Shown here: positions 1 to 6,207 of the stretch, one piece after another | Layout of the letters: each line of letters opens with the position of its first letter | Position numbering within the stretch: position 1 is the first letter of the stretch | Assembly: GCA_030592105.1 (NCBI GenBank) | Contig: JAUVKE010000069.1 | Span: 1 to 9,734, forward strand | Direction: 5' to 3' | Origin: Desulfobacteraceae bacterium | Lineage (GTDB): Bacteria > Desulfobacterota > Desulfobacteria > Desulfobacterales > BuS5 | Length of the DNA: 9,734 nt | The notes under the pieces: generated by a model | Database searches by the model: none | Seen by the model: the letters and a program-made list of their open reading frames with translations, nothing else | What the model was told of the DNA's origin: nothing | Program-made: the position numbers and the translations under genes

Positions 1-270
1 GAGGCATTGGAAATTTTCAAACGCAACCCCGATGAATTTGATCTCGTTATTACCGACCTGACCATGCCGCATATGACAGGTATTGAATTAGCCTCAAAAA
101 TAATAAAGATCAAGCCCGATATTCCTGTTATTATCTGCACCGGATTCAGCGATATAAATGATGAAATAGAAGCTAAAGCAGCAGGTATTTGCGAATTTAT
201 AATGAAACCTATTGTTAAAGAACAGATGGCAGGCATTATCAGGAAAGTGCTTGATAAAAAGGAGAGATAA
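1..270 (+). CDS. Response-regulator receiver domain, C-terminal part (5' truncated by window edge)
   Basis: The reading frame is open from base 1 and ends at TAA 268-270, leaving 89 residues. It holds the second half of a CheY-like receiver domain. The phospho-acceptor aspartate is D19 of the fragment (codon 55-57) in VITDLTMPHMTG. The switch threonine is T47 in IICTG and the conserved lysine is K69 in MKPI. The protein stops about 20 residues after that lysine, so no output domain follows. This fits a stand-alone CheY-like protein or, more likely given the GICEFIMKPI style, the terminal receiver of a hybrid sensor histidine kinase; the kinase part would lie upstream of the window. The TTG at 7 is internal and not a start. 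The domain call is firm; the parent protein is inferred. Confidence 0.9.
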   Translation, partial: EALEIFKRNPDEFDLVITDLTMPHMTGIELASKIIKIKPDIPVIICTGFSDINDEIEAKAAGICEFIMKPIVKEQMAGIIRKVLDKKER

Positions 271-408
271 GGTGTTCATAATTACAACTGTATTACAGAT
301 ATCATCAAACAGTTGAGTTTTTAAGCAGTTGAATCAAAAAATAAACGTAATTATTCAGCGAAACAACCGGGCTTTCGGCCTCTATTTTAAAAATAACGTT
401 CATTACGA

Positions 409-571
409 TTAGGGTTCGCTCAAAAATAAATTAGCAATTTTAAGTATTGAGGCGCCTGGCTGGCAAGGCGCGAAAGCGCAGGAATATCAAGATATTTCTG
501 CGCTTTCGGAACGCAGCCAGGCGGGATGCATCGGCTCTTAAAGTGTAAAGTTATTTTTGAGCTAGCCCTAA
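409..571. mobile_element. Near-palindromic MITE-like element with TA-flanked terminal inverted repeats
   Basis: The left end 409-429 and the right end 551-571 are inverted copies matching at 19 of 21 bases. Read inward from a TA on each side (410-411 and 569-570), the left terminus is GGGTTCGCTCAAAAATAA. Inside, CGCCTGGC (453-460) pairs with GCCAGGCG (516-523), and GAAAGCGCAGGAATATC (472-488) pairs with GATATTTCTGCGCTTTC (491-507), so nearly the whole element can fold into one long hairpin. No ORF of note is inside it. TA-flanked termini are typical of elements moved by IS630/Tc1-mariner transposases, but no transposase is present, so this is a non-autonomous element by inference. The right terminus contributes the G of the elbB TAG stop. 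The hairpin could also end elbB transcription. The rest of the 271-567 gap holds nothing I can assign. Confidence 0.75.
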
Positions 572-1224
572 GCCATGGACACAACCTGCTTAACCAGTTT
601 CTCAATACCCAGGGCTATATCTTTAATTCCAGGCCCCAGCATATATGCCGGTGTTGTGACAAGCTTATTTTTTTTGTCCACACAAATACCATCCACTGCA
701 CGTTTAATATGTTTAGCCCCCATCGATTCAAGGGCGGCTGCGGTGCCAACATCATTCCCTATGGTTACTTCAGGTTTTTTATCGGCAACTGCCTTTACAA
801 GTGTTGCCGGTGCAATACAAATTGCCCCCACAGGTTTACCTTCCAATAACATTTCATTAAGAATTCTGGCAACCTCCGGATGGACAACCGCATCCGGACC
901 CTTGGCCGCAAAATCACTTAAATTCTGAGCAGCTCCCAATCCCCCAGGCATAATAAGGGCATCCAGATGTGAGGCTTTTACATCCTTTAAACTTTCTATC
1001 TCCCCTCTGGCAATTCTGGCGGATTCAACAAGAACATTCCGTTTTTCGTCCATCGGCTTTTGAGTAATATGATTAACTACCTGAACCTGTTCCACATCAG
1101 GAGCCATGCAAATAATCTTTGCCCCTTCTCTGTCCAGAGCCAAAAGTGTTATAACAGCTTCATGTATTTCAGCACCGTCAAAAACTCCGCAACCAGACAA
1201 CAATACTCCTACTTTTTTCCCCAT
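568..1224 (-). CDS. elbB: ElbB, DJ-1/PfpI-superfamily glyoxalase-like protein
   Basis: The product is 218 residues, the size of Escherichia coli ElbB (also called sigma cross-reacting protein 27A). The start has the family pattern VGVLLSGCGVFDGAEIHEAV. Further along are NHIT (51-54), RNVLVESARIARG (62-74), PGGLGAAQNL (93-102), the nucleophile-elbow cysteine C136 in GAICIAPATL, and TTPAYMLG near the end. The family is cytoplasmic; E. coli ElbB was linked to isoprenoid synthesis and has glyoxalase activity, but its physiological role is unsettled. A longer frame reaches 1260, but AAGGAG at 1231-1236 sits 6 bases before the ATG at 1224, and homologues begin there. It lies 39 bp behind the FAD/rhodanese oxidoreductase on the same strand, suggesting a two-gene operon. 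Its TAG stop (568-570) overlaps the terminus of a palindromic element. Confidence 0.93.
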   Translation of the reverse strand: MGKKVGVLLSGCGVFDGAEIHEAVITLLALDREGAKIICMAPDVEQVQVVNHITQKPMDEKRNVLVESARIARGEIESLKDVKASHLDALIMPGGLGAAQNLSDFAAKGPDAVVHPEVARILNEMLLEGKPVGAICIAPATLVKAVADKKPEVTIGNDVGTAAALESMGAKHIKRAVDGICVDKKNKLVTTPAYMLGPGIKDIALGIEKLVKQVVSMA

Positions 1225-1230
1225 AATTGT

Positions 1231-1236
1231 CTCCTT
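1231..1236 (-). promoter_or_regulatory. Ribosome binding site of elbB
   Basis: The minus strand reads AAGGAG, then six bases, then ATG at 1224. This decides the start in favour of MGKKVGVLLSGCG over the longer frame from 1260, whose 12 extra residues are lysine/arginine-rich and not part of the family. Confidence 0.8.
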
Positions 1237-1263
1237 GGGTCTTTTTTTTCGTTCACACATTAA

Positions 1264-2988
1264 TCATGAATAATCCTCGGGCGCAAATTCCGGGTCACTG
1301 AACATGGTCATTCCGATTCCCCCCTGGACATTTCTAGTATCATTTAAAACCCCCTGGCTTCGCAAAAAGAGCTGAGTTTCGTAGGAGCGGGGGCCTGAAC
1401 AGCAAATCAATATAAGTGGCTTATCCCCGGGTATCTCGGAAATTCGGGATTTTAATTCTCCCTGATCAATATTCAGCCACTGGTCTCCATATTTTTCAAC
1501 AAAAGGAGCGGCCTGAACAGAACTTCGAACGTCTAACACCATGGCGTTATTCTCTTTAAACTCCCTTAAAAAATCGATAACATCAATGGGCACCTGATAT
1601 CCTTCTATAATATTATCCAGGGAATTAGCAGCATTATTTACAATATCCATGGCCGAAGCAAATGGCGGTGCATAACCGACTTCCAGTGTTGCAATCTCAT
1701 CAATACCCACCCCTTGGCCTAGAAGTACTGCCACCGCATCCACCCGGGATTTAACAGCATCAATCTGTGAACCGACCGCCTCAATACCTAAAACCCTTTT
1801 GGTTTTACGGTCTGCAATTAATTTTATGTACATCAGCTGCATATCAGGATAAAAATGGGCTCTATCGGCCTGTACCACAACAGTATGAACAGGATCAAAG
1901 CCTGCATCCCCGGCCTGTTTTTCTGTTAATCCTCCCCTTGCAATCCCCAGTTCAAAAATTTTAAGACAAAAAGTACCAACTGTACCCTTAAAATGCTCAC
2001 TTCCTCCAGCTATATTTGTTCCGATCACCCTCCCCTGACGATTGGCAAGGGAGCCCAGGGGCATGGGTAAAAAATGACCACTCACCAAATGGGGTATTTC
2101 AACACAATCACCACCAGCATAAATATCAGGATCTGAAGTTCTCATGCACTGATCAACTAAAATTCCGCCATGCATACCTGTTGCCAAATCGGCCTCTCTT
2201 GCCAGGGTTGAATTAGGCCTGACCCCCACAGCAAGAATCACAAGATCACAAGGGATTGTAGAGGTAGAAGTTTCAATCCCCTGAACTCCACTTTGATTAT
2301 CCCCTAAAATTTTGTTAACTCTTTCTTTAAGAAGTACTGTGACCCCATTTTTTTCCATATGATTTTTCACAGGGAGAGCCATATCTTTTCCAAGAGCGGT
2401 GGGAAGAAGCTGATCCATCATCTCCACCAGAGTCGTTTCAACGCCCCATAGATCTGCAAGGGATTCAGCCATTTCAATCCCGATTGCACCTCCACCGATA
2501 ACCACAGCTTTCTCCACCCGGCCCTTTGCGACCATATCTTTTACATCCTTTGCCTGGTGCAGATTGGATATGGCATAAACTCCAGGCAGATCAATCCCCG
2601 GCAAAGGAGGGATTATTGGAGTAGCACCCGTGGCCAAAACCAGTTTGTCGTAATCTATCTCCTCTTCCTTATTATCTGATAGATTACGAACTTTCAATTT
2701 TTTATTGGGACGATCTATGGCAATTGCCTCTGTCCTGGTCATCACCCTGAGACCTTTGACATTTTGAAAATAATTATTGTCCCTGATAACATGGGCACTT
2801 GTTGATCGTAAAGCTTCCATATTATCAACATCCCCGCCAATATAATAGGGAATGCCACAGCCCCCATAAGAAATAAGATCATCTTTATCAAGCAATAAAA
2901 CATCGGCTAAAGGATCAATACGTTTTATTCTGCACGCCACTTTTGGCCCCAATGCAACCGCACCGACAACTACCACACGTTTTCCCAT
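1264..2988 (-). CDS. FAD-dependent pyridine nucleotide-disulfide oxidoreductase (CoA-disulfide reductase/NADH oxidase type) with C-terminal rhodanese domain
   Basis: The 574-residue protein has three parts. Residues 1-160 carry the FAD-binding fold and the single redox cysteine C44 in ISYGGCGIPYY, as in CoA-disulfide reductases, where it forms a mixed disulfide with CoA. The NAD(P)H site is GGGAIG (165-170), ATG (120-123 region) and GGD (292-294) complete the FAD contacts, and the dimerisation domain follows to about 450. Residues 465-565 form a rhodanese domain with the loop C529-C530-S-G-P-R-S, matching CxxGxR with C529 as the likely persulfide carrier. The first dinucleotide motif is G9-AVAL-G14, not a standard GxGxxG. 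Family members act on CoA disulfide, CoA persulfide or polysulfide in the cytoplasm; which one applies here is not visible. The ATG at 2988 has GAGGT nearby. It is probably co-transcribed with elbB. Confidence 0.9.
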   Translation of the reverse strand: MGKRVVVVGAVALGPKVACRIKRIDPLADVLLLDKDDLISYGGCGIPYYIGGDVDNMEALRSTSAHVIRDNNYFQNVKGLRVMTRTEAIAIDRPNKKLKVRNLSDNKEEEIDYDKLVLATGATPIIPPLPGIDLPGVYAISNLHQAKDVKDMVAKGRVEKAVVIGGGAIGIEMAESLADLWGVETTLVEMMDQLLPTALGKDMALPVKNHMEKNGVTVLLKERVNKILGDNQSGVQGIETSTSTIPCDLVILAVGVRPNSTLAREADLATGMHGGILVDQCMRTSDPDIYAGGDCVEIPHLVSGHFLPMPLGSLANRQGRVIGTNIAGGSEHFKGTVGTFCLKIFELGIARGGLTEKQAGDAGFDPVHTVVVQADRAHFYPDMQLMYIKLIADRKTKRVLGIEAVGSQIDAVKSRVDAVAVLLGQGVGIDEIATLEVGYAPPFASAMDIVNNAANSLDNIIEGYQVPIDVIDFLREFKENNAMVLDVRSSVQAAPFVEKYGDQWLNIDQGELKSRISEIPGDKPLILICCSGPRSYETQLFLRSQGVLNDTRNVQGGIGMTMFSDPEFAPEDYS

Positions 2989-2998
2989 ATTTTCTACC

Positions 2999-3027
2999 TC
3001 ACAGCAATTTCATAAAAATGTCTCCTC
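2999..3027 (-). promoter_or_regulatory. Possible four-codon leader ORF coupled to the oxidoreductase start
   Basis: On the minus strand GAGGAG (3027-3022) stands eight bases before an ATG at 3013 that opens a four-codon frame, Met-Lys-Leu-Leu, ended by TGA at 3001-2999. This TGA overlaps the GAGGT that serves the true oxidoreductase start at 2988. The first ribosome site is stronger than the second, which would allow translational coupling. Such small frames arise easily by chance, so this is weak. Confidence 0.25.
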
Positions 3028-3054
3028 AACAGGAAACGAAATATGATTTTATCA

Positions 3055-3083
3055 TTGACAAATTTAAAATATTAAGATAAACT
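3055..3083 (+). promoter_or_regulatory. Candidate sigma-70-type promoter for the PxxKW gene
   Basis: TTGACA at 3055-3060 is followed after 17 bases by TAAACT at 3078-3083, which matches TATAAT at four of six positions. The -35 box is perfect, the -10 box mediocre, and the sequence is AT-rich, so chance matches are likely. If used, it would give a leader of about 155 bases before the TTG start at 3247, long enough to contain the folded element at 3162-3217. Confidence 0.4.
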
Positions 3084-3161
3084 ATTGAATTTTTTTGTAT
3101 CATACAAGCATACGAAATGTTTGAAAATTACATTAGCTTTAAATTTACTTAAAGCAAAAGC

Positions 3162-3217
3162 AGGCAGGTGTTTTACAGAAATTATTCTGACGGAAACAAA
3201 TAAGTTCCTGCCTTTTT
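3162..3217 (+). promoter_or_regulatory. Structured leader with terminator-like stem before the PxxKW gene
   Basis: AGGCAGG (3162-3168) pairs perfectly with CCTGCCT (3207-3213), which runs into five T residues (3213-3217). Inside, TGTTT (3169-3173) can pair with AAACA (3194-3198), and CAGAA (3176-3180) with TTCTG (3185-3189) around a four-base loop. The nested stems plus a T-run resemble an intrinsic terminator read on the plus strand. No plus-strand gene lies upstream for it to end; the oxidoreductase is transcribed away. It sits 14 bases before the ribosome site of the PxxKW gene, so an attenuator or other cis-acting leader is the natural reading. I cannot match it to a known riboswitch class. 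Confidence 0.5.
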
Positions 3218-3246
3218 AGAAGATTACATAAAAGGAGATATTTCAT

Positions 3247-3525
3247 TTGATTTGCGAAACTATTAAAAAAGACGAAGAATGTATTTTTATGACAGCAAAA
3301 GGATGTTCTTATAATGACGGATTTTGCCGTGAAATTGTCGAGCAGTGCAAAACCTGCAACCACAGTATAGAGCTCCAATCAGGATGGTACTGTAACGCCT
3401 GCCCTGAGCCTTCATTAAAATGGAAAAACGGGAACTGTAACCTCGCTTCCCATATTACTGCCACCTCGAAAAAGGAAAAGACAAAAATCAATCCCCTCAA
3501 AGCATCTAAAAGAGGACAAAGATAA
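3247..3525 (+). CDS. PxxKW-type cysteine-rich small protein
   Basis: This 92-residue protein has nine cysteines (3, 12, 20, 27, 34, 37, 49, 52, 64), including two CxxC pairs (C34-C37 and C49-C52), and the PSLKW motif at 55-59 followed by a conserved-looking NCNLASH. From memory this is the 'PxxKW family cysteine-rich protein' seen in deltaproteobacteria, including the INPLKASKRG tail. The cysteine pairs suggest binding of zinc or an iron-sulfur cluster, but no function is established that I know of. No signal peptide is present, so it should be cytoplasmic. The start is taken as TTG at 3247, with AGGAG at 3233-3237 nine bases upstream; starting at Met15 (3289) would lose two cysteines and has no ribosome site. 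It is preceded by a folded leader and faces the symporter gene. Confidence 0.82.
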   Translation: MICETIKKDEECIFMTAKGCSYNDGFCREIVEQCKTCNHSIELQSGWYCNACPEPSLKWKNGNCNLASHITATSKKEKTKINPLKASKRGQR

Positions 3526-3526
3526 T

Positions 3527-3573
3527 ATTTATAGATTGTTCATATAAATATATTGTCTGAGCAATCTATAAAT
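3527..3573. repeat. Short palindrome between convergent genes, related to the element at 4937-5055
   Basis: The arms 3527-3542 and 3558-3573 are inverted copies matching at 15 of 16 bases around a 15-base loop. It fills the gap between the PxxKW stop (3523-3525) and the symporter stop (3573-3575), whose last base lies in the arm. It may act as a bidirectional terminator, although there is no strong T-run. Each arm contains TATAGATTG, the terminus of the 119-bp element at 4937-5055, and the left half continues as TTCATATAAATATATT, resembling that element's TCACATAAATAATTT. A shrunken or internally deleted copy is a reasonable inference. Confidence 0.65.
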
Positions 3574-4910
3574 CACAAAGATACCTCATATCCCTTAAGT
3601 TCTTTTTTCAGGCTACCTGTAAGCATAAAATTAGCAATTAAATTGGGAATCGCAAGGAGTCCAAACAAAGCATCCGACAGATTCAATACAGGCCCAAACT
3701 TCCAGATAGCTCCAACCAGAATAAAACCTATATAGATATAGCGATAAGGGAAAATACCCCCCTTGCCGACCAAAAACACCACCCCCTGCTCACCATAATA
3801 TGACCAGGATATAATAGTTGAAAAAGCAAATAAAACAACGGTTAATGTAACAAGCCATGCCCCGGCCCTACCATATACAGTTGCAAAAGCCGCTGCAGTA
3901 AGTTCCGAGCCTGCCAGACCATTGGTTCTTGCCCATACACCTGTGGAGATAAGAACAAGAGCTGTCAGGGTGCAAACAACAATGGTATCGATAAAAGGGC
4001 CTAAAAGACCGACAATACCTTCCCTGACAGGTTTTGACCTGGCTGCGCTATGAGCCATGGCTGCGGTTCCCATCCCTGCTTCATTGGAAAATACCGCCCT
4101 TCTTACTCCCTGTATCACGACTTCCCTAAAGGCTATTCCTGCAAATCCACCCACAGCCGCAGTCCCTGAAAAAGCATCTGAAAATATTCTGGCAAAAAGT
4201 TCAGGTATAATAGTATAATTTACTGCAAGAATACCAATTGCCCCCAAAAGATACAGGATAACCATAAAAGGGACAATCCCTGCCGCAACCCGACCGATTC
4301 TCCTGATACCTCCGATCAAAACAAACCCGGCAAGAATTGCAAAAACTATCCCTGAAGCATAAACAGGTATTGCAGCATGTCGGCAAAGAACTGCAGCCAT
4401 CTGATTTGCCTGAAACATATTCCCTGCCCCAAATGCACTTAAGACTGTAAAAAAGGCATACATATATGCAAGGGGTAAAAAATATTTCCCAAGCCCATGT
4501 TTGATCGAATACATGGGCCCGCCTAAAATTGTCCCATCAGGATTAACATCCCTGAAAATCAAAGAAAGAGAGATCGAGGTAAATTTGGTGGCCATCCCCA
4601 AAAATGCAGCGATCCACATCCAAAAAACAGCGCCGGGGCCCCCTGCTGATACTGCCACCGCAACCCCTGCAATATTACCCAGGCCAATGGTGGCTGAAAG
4701 TGCCGTACACAAAGCCTGGAAATGAGAAATTTCTCCCTCATCCTCCTGATCAAATTTTCCTGAAATAACCTGAATACTATGTTTAAAAAAACGAATCTGC
4801 GGAAACCGATATATAATAGTAAATGCTAATCCGGATCCCACAAGAAGGAATACAAGTGGCAGGCCCCATACATATCCGACAAATTCCGATGCAATAGATT
4901 CAAGTGTCAA
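3573..4910 (-). CDS. Alanine/glycine:cation symporter (AGCS family)
   Basis: The 445-residue inner-membrane protein has roughly ten to eleven hydrophobic segments. Family signatures are LSATIGLGNIAGVAVAV (71-87), with T74 and N79 in the substrate and sodium region, GGPMYSIKHGLG (129-140), GGIRRIGRVA (199-208), and VRRAVFSNEAGMGTAAMAHS (268-287). Members import alanine, glycine or a related small amino acid with sodium or protons; the exact substrate cannot be read here. Length is normal for the family. The start must be the TTG at 4910: an in-frame TGA lies at 4931-4929, no ATG or GTG intervenes, and GAGGGG sits seven bases before it. The gene stands alone on this strand, with a palindromic element 26 bases upstream of its start and a related palindrome at its stop. 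Confidence 0.93.
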   Translation of the reverse strand: MTLESIASEFVGYVWGLPLVFLLVGSGLAFTIIYRFPQIRFFKHSIQVISGKFDQEDEGEISHFQALCTALSATIGLGNIAGVAVAVSAGGPGAVFWMWIAAFLGMATKFTSISLSLIFRDVNPDGTILGGPMYSIKHGLGKYFLPLAYMYAFFTVLSAFGAGNMFQANQMAAVLCRHAAIPVYASGIVFAILAGFVLIGGIRRIGRVAAGIVPFMVILYLLGAIGILAVNYTIIPELFARIFSDAFSGTAAVGGFAGIAFREVVIQGVRRAVFSNEAGMGTAAMAHSAARSKPVREGIVGLLGPFIDTIVVCTLTALVLISTGVWARTNGLAGSELTAAAFATVYGRAGAWLVTLTVVLFAFSTIISWSYYGEQGVVFLVGKGGIFPYRYIYIGFILVGAIWKFGPVLNLSDALFGLLAIPNLIANFMLTGSLKKELKGYEVSL

Positions 4911-4936
4911 GGCCTGGCCCCTCTTACTTCACAAGT

Positions 4937-5055
4937 TATAGATTGTCACATAAATAATTTCACTGCGTTATCGGTCGTCGGAGTATTACAATACGCCTTC
5001 CTCCCTCTGGCCTTGTGCCGAATTTTAAAATCGGGTAATTATCTGACAATCTATA
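4937..5055. mobile_element. 119-bp element with TATAGATTGTC terminal inverted repeats
   Basis: TATAGATTGTCACATAA (4937-4953) is repeated inverted at 5039-5055 with one mismatch in 17. An inner imperfect palindrome, GTATTACAATAC, lies at 4983-4994. No ORF is present. The size, inverted ends with TA at the borders, and related sequences at 3527-3573 and about 7925 point to a dispersed, non-autonomous repeat. It sits in the leader of the symporter gene, so that gene's transcript probably starts in or passes through it. The core of this repeat resembles intergenic repeats I associate with Desulfobacterales genomes, but this is recollection, not a search. Confidence 0.65.
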
Positions 5056-5231
5056 GCAGTTGAACGTAAAAATAATAATTAAAGAGAATGTGGACAAATG
5101 TCGATAGGAATTATTAATAGCCCGAATTTATTAAAGTGTCAATTTAAACATCCTTCCAAGATATGCTCGCAACTACTTTATCTTAAAGTCCATAAAAGCA
5201 TTTTATAAATTTTTAAATGGAAAGCTTTAAT
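5056..5231. other. AT-rich spacer between the repeat and the OmpA-protein gene
   Basis: I see no ORF, RNA gene or convincing promoter here. TATAAA at 5204-5209 could be a -10 box for the OmpA-type gene, but no recognisable -35 box stands 16-18 bases before it. A GGAAAG lies at 5219-5225, before the ATG at 5232. The first bases, AGCAGTTGAA (5055-5064), recur at 322-332 upstream of the first palindromic element; this is too short to interpret. Confidence 0.5.
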
Positions 5232-5305
5232 ATGATTAATAAAAAAATATCCTTTTATCTCTGATATATCTATTTTTCTTTCAGTTTTCATGGTTATTTT
5301 TTTCC
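5232..5305 (+). other. Out-of-frame signal-peptide coding segment at an A7 tract
   Basis: An ATG at 5232 with GGAAAG a few bases upstream opens a frame that reads MINKKISFYL and stops at TGA 5262-5264. The frame that continues into the OmpA-type gene, read from just after the A7 tract (5241-5247), encodes a strongly hydrophobic run, ILLSLIYLFFFQFSWLFFS, directly before the Met at 5306. Adding one A joins the two into MINKKN plus that hydrophobic run, a good signal peptide or membrane anchor. The gene therefore looks frameshifted by one base at the homopolymer, through a sequencing error, a real mutation or slippage. Confidence 0.7.
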
Positions 5306-6196
5306 ATGGATTTATCTGATTCAGACCAGGGAAATCTAACAGTACATTTTAAATTTGACAGATATGATCTGAACAAAAAAGATAAAGCCGAAATAATCAA
5401 CCTTGCAAAAAATCTGAAACCGGCCAAAGATGAATACATCAATATTACTGCCCATGCAGACTCCACAGGAACAAAAAAATATAATTACAAACTTTCCGAA
5501 AAAAGGGGCTTTTCAGTAAAAAACGAAATAGTCGATTCAGGATCAATCGATCCTGACCGAATAAAAATTGCGGCCAGGGGAGAGGAGGAGCCGATAGCAG
5601 ATAATAAAACCTCAGTCGGCCGGGCAAAAAACAGGAGGGCTGAAATAGAGATTAAAGATAAATTTTCATCAATGGATTGCGATGAAAAACTTATAAACGA
5701 ATTTATTGAAAAAGCAAAAACCTTTATCAGACAAGGAGAGCTCCGGAGCGCCATAGTGGAACTAAGAAAGGCTAAAGCCCTGTGTGATCATCGTTCTTCC
5801 CAGTGGTACTCGACCTATGGAATAGTCGGCTTTTATGGCGGAATAGCACCGGAATATCTTATTCCTATTTTTCATGTTGCATTAGCCATGGACAGGTACA
5901 ACTTTGAAGGGGAAGATTACCTGGGGAGAACTTTAGCAAGAAAAAAATTCTTTTCAGGAGAAATAAACGAAAAAATGGGAAGATCCCTTGAAGATCCAAT
6001 TAAGGTGGAAACATTTACCCAGGAATATGAATATATAAAATTATTTGGCGTTAAAGGATTAAATCGGCATTTGCATCATAACAAAAATGTGGAAATCTGG
6101 GAATGTAAAGCTGATAATAAAATAATCAAATATTACTTTGAGCTGTCAAATGTTTATACATGGGCATTTAAAAAGCAAAAAACCATCGATTTCTAA
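5306..6196 (+). CDS. OmpA-domain (peptidoglycan-binding) protein with an unassigned C-terminal region
   Basis: The readable frame has 296 residues. Residues 10-116 form an OmpA-like domain: VHFKFDRYDLNKKDK, then the peptidoglycan site HADSTG with D52 and, 15 residues on, R67 in LSEKR, the spacing of the diaminopimelate-binding pair in OmpA, and finally GRAKNRRAEI. Residues 120-165 are helical and TPR-like (FIEKAKTFIRQGELRSAIVELRKAKA). The remainder to 296 is rich in aromatic and charged residues, and I do not recognise it. Such proteins tether an envelope component to peptidoglycan in the periplasm. ATG 5306 has no ribosome site and would give a protein without export signal. The natural start is probably ATG 5232, with a frameshift at the A7 tract between. 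It ends 11 bp from the convergent activator gene. Confidence 0.8.
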   Translation: MDLSDSDQGNLTVHFKFDRYDLNKKDKAEIINLAKNLKPAKDEYINITAHADSTGTKKYNYKLSEKRGFSVKNEIVDSGSIDPDRIKIAARGEEEPIADNKTSVGRAKNRRAEIEIKDKFSSMDCDEKLINEFIEKAKTFIRQGELRSAIVELRKAKALCDHRSSQWYSTYGIVGFYGGIAPEYLIPIFHVALAMDRYNFEGEDYLGRTLARKKFFSGEINEKMGRSLEDPIKVETFTQEYEYIKLFGVKGLNRHLHHNKNVEIWECKADNKIIKYYFELSNVYTWAFKKQKTIDF

Positions 6197-6207
6197 AATG
6201 CAGAGGA

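Noticed and set aside
365..390. CCGGGCTTTCGGCC followed by T-rich sequence as a terminator for the receiver-domain gene
   Set aside because: The stem is only about three pairs when aligned properly, too weak to call.
526..849. 107-residue plus-strand ORF over the palindromic element and elbB
   Set aside because: It starts inside the element, lies antisense to the well-supported elbB gene, has no ribosome site and a histidine/cysteine-rich composition typical of antisense shadow frames.
1225..1260. Extended N-terminus of ElbB (12 extra residues)
   Set aside because: A good AAGGAG site and family alignment both point to the ATG at 1224; the extension is probably untranslated leader between the two operon genes.
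4501..4725. Plus-strand 74-residue ORF within the symporter gene
   Set aside because: Antisense shadow of the transmembrane region, with proline/alanine repeats mirroring glycine codons; no ribosome site.
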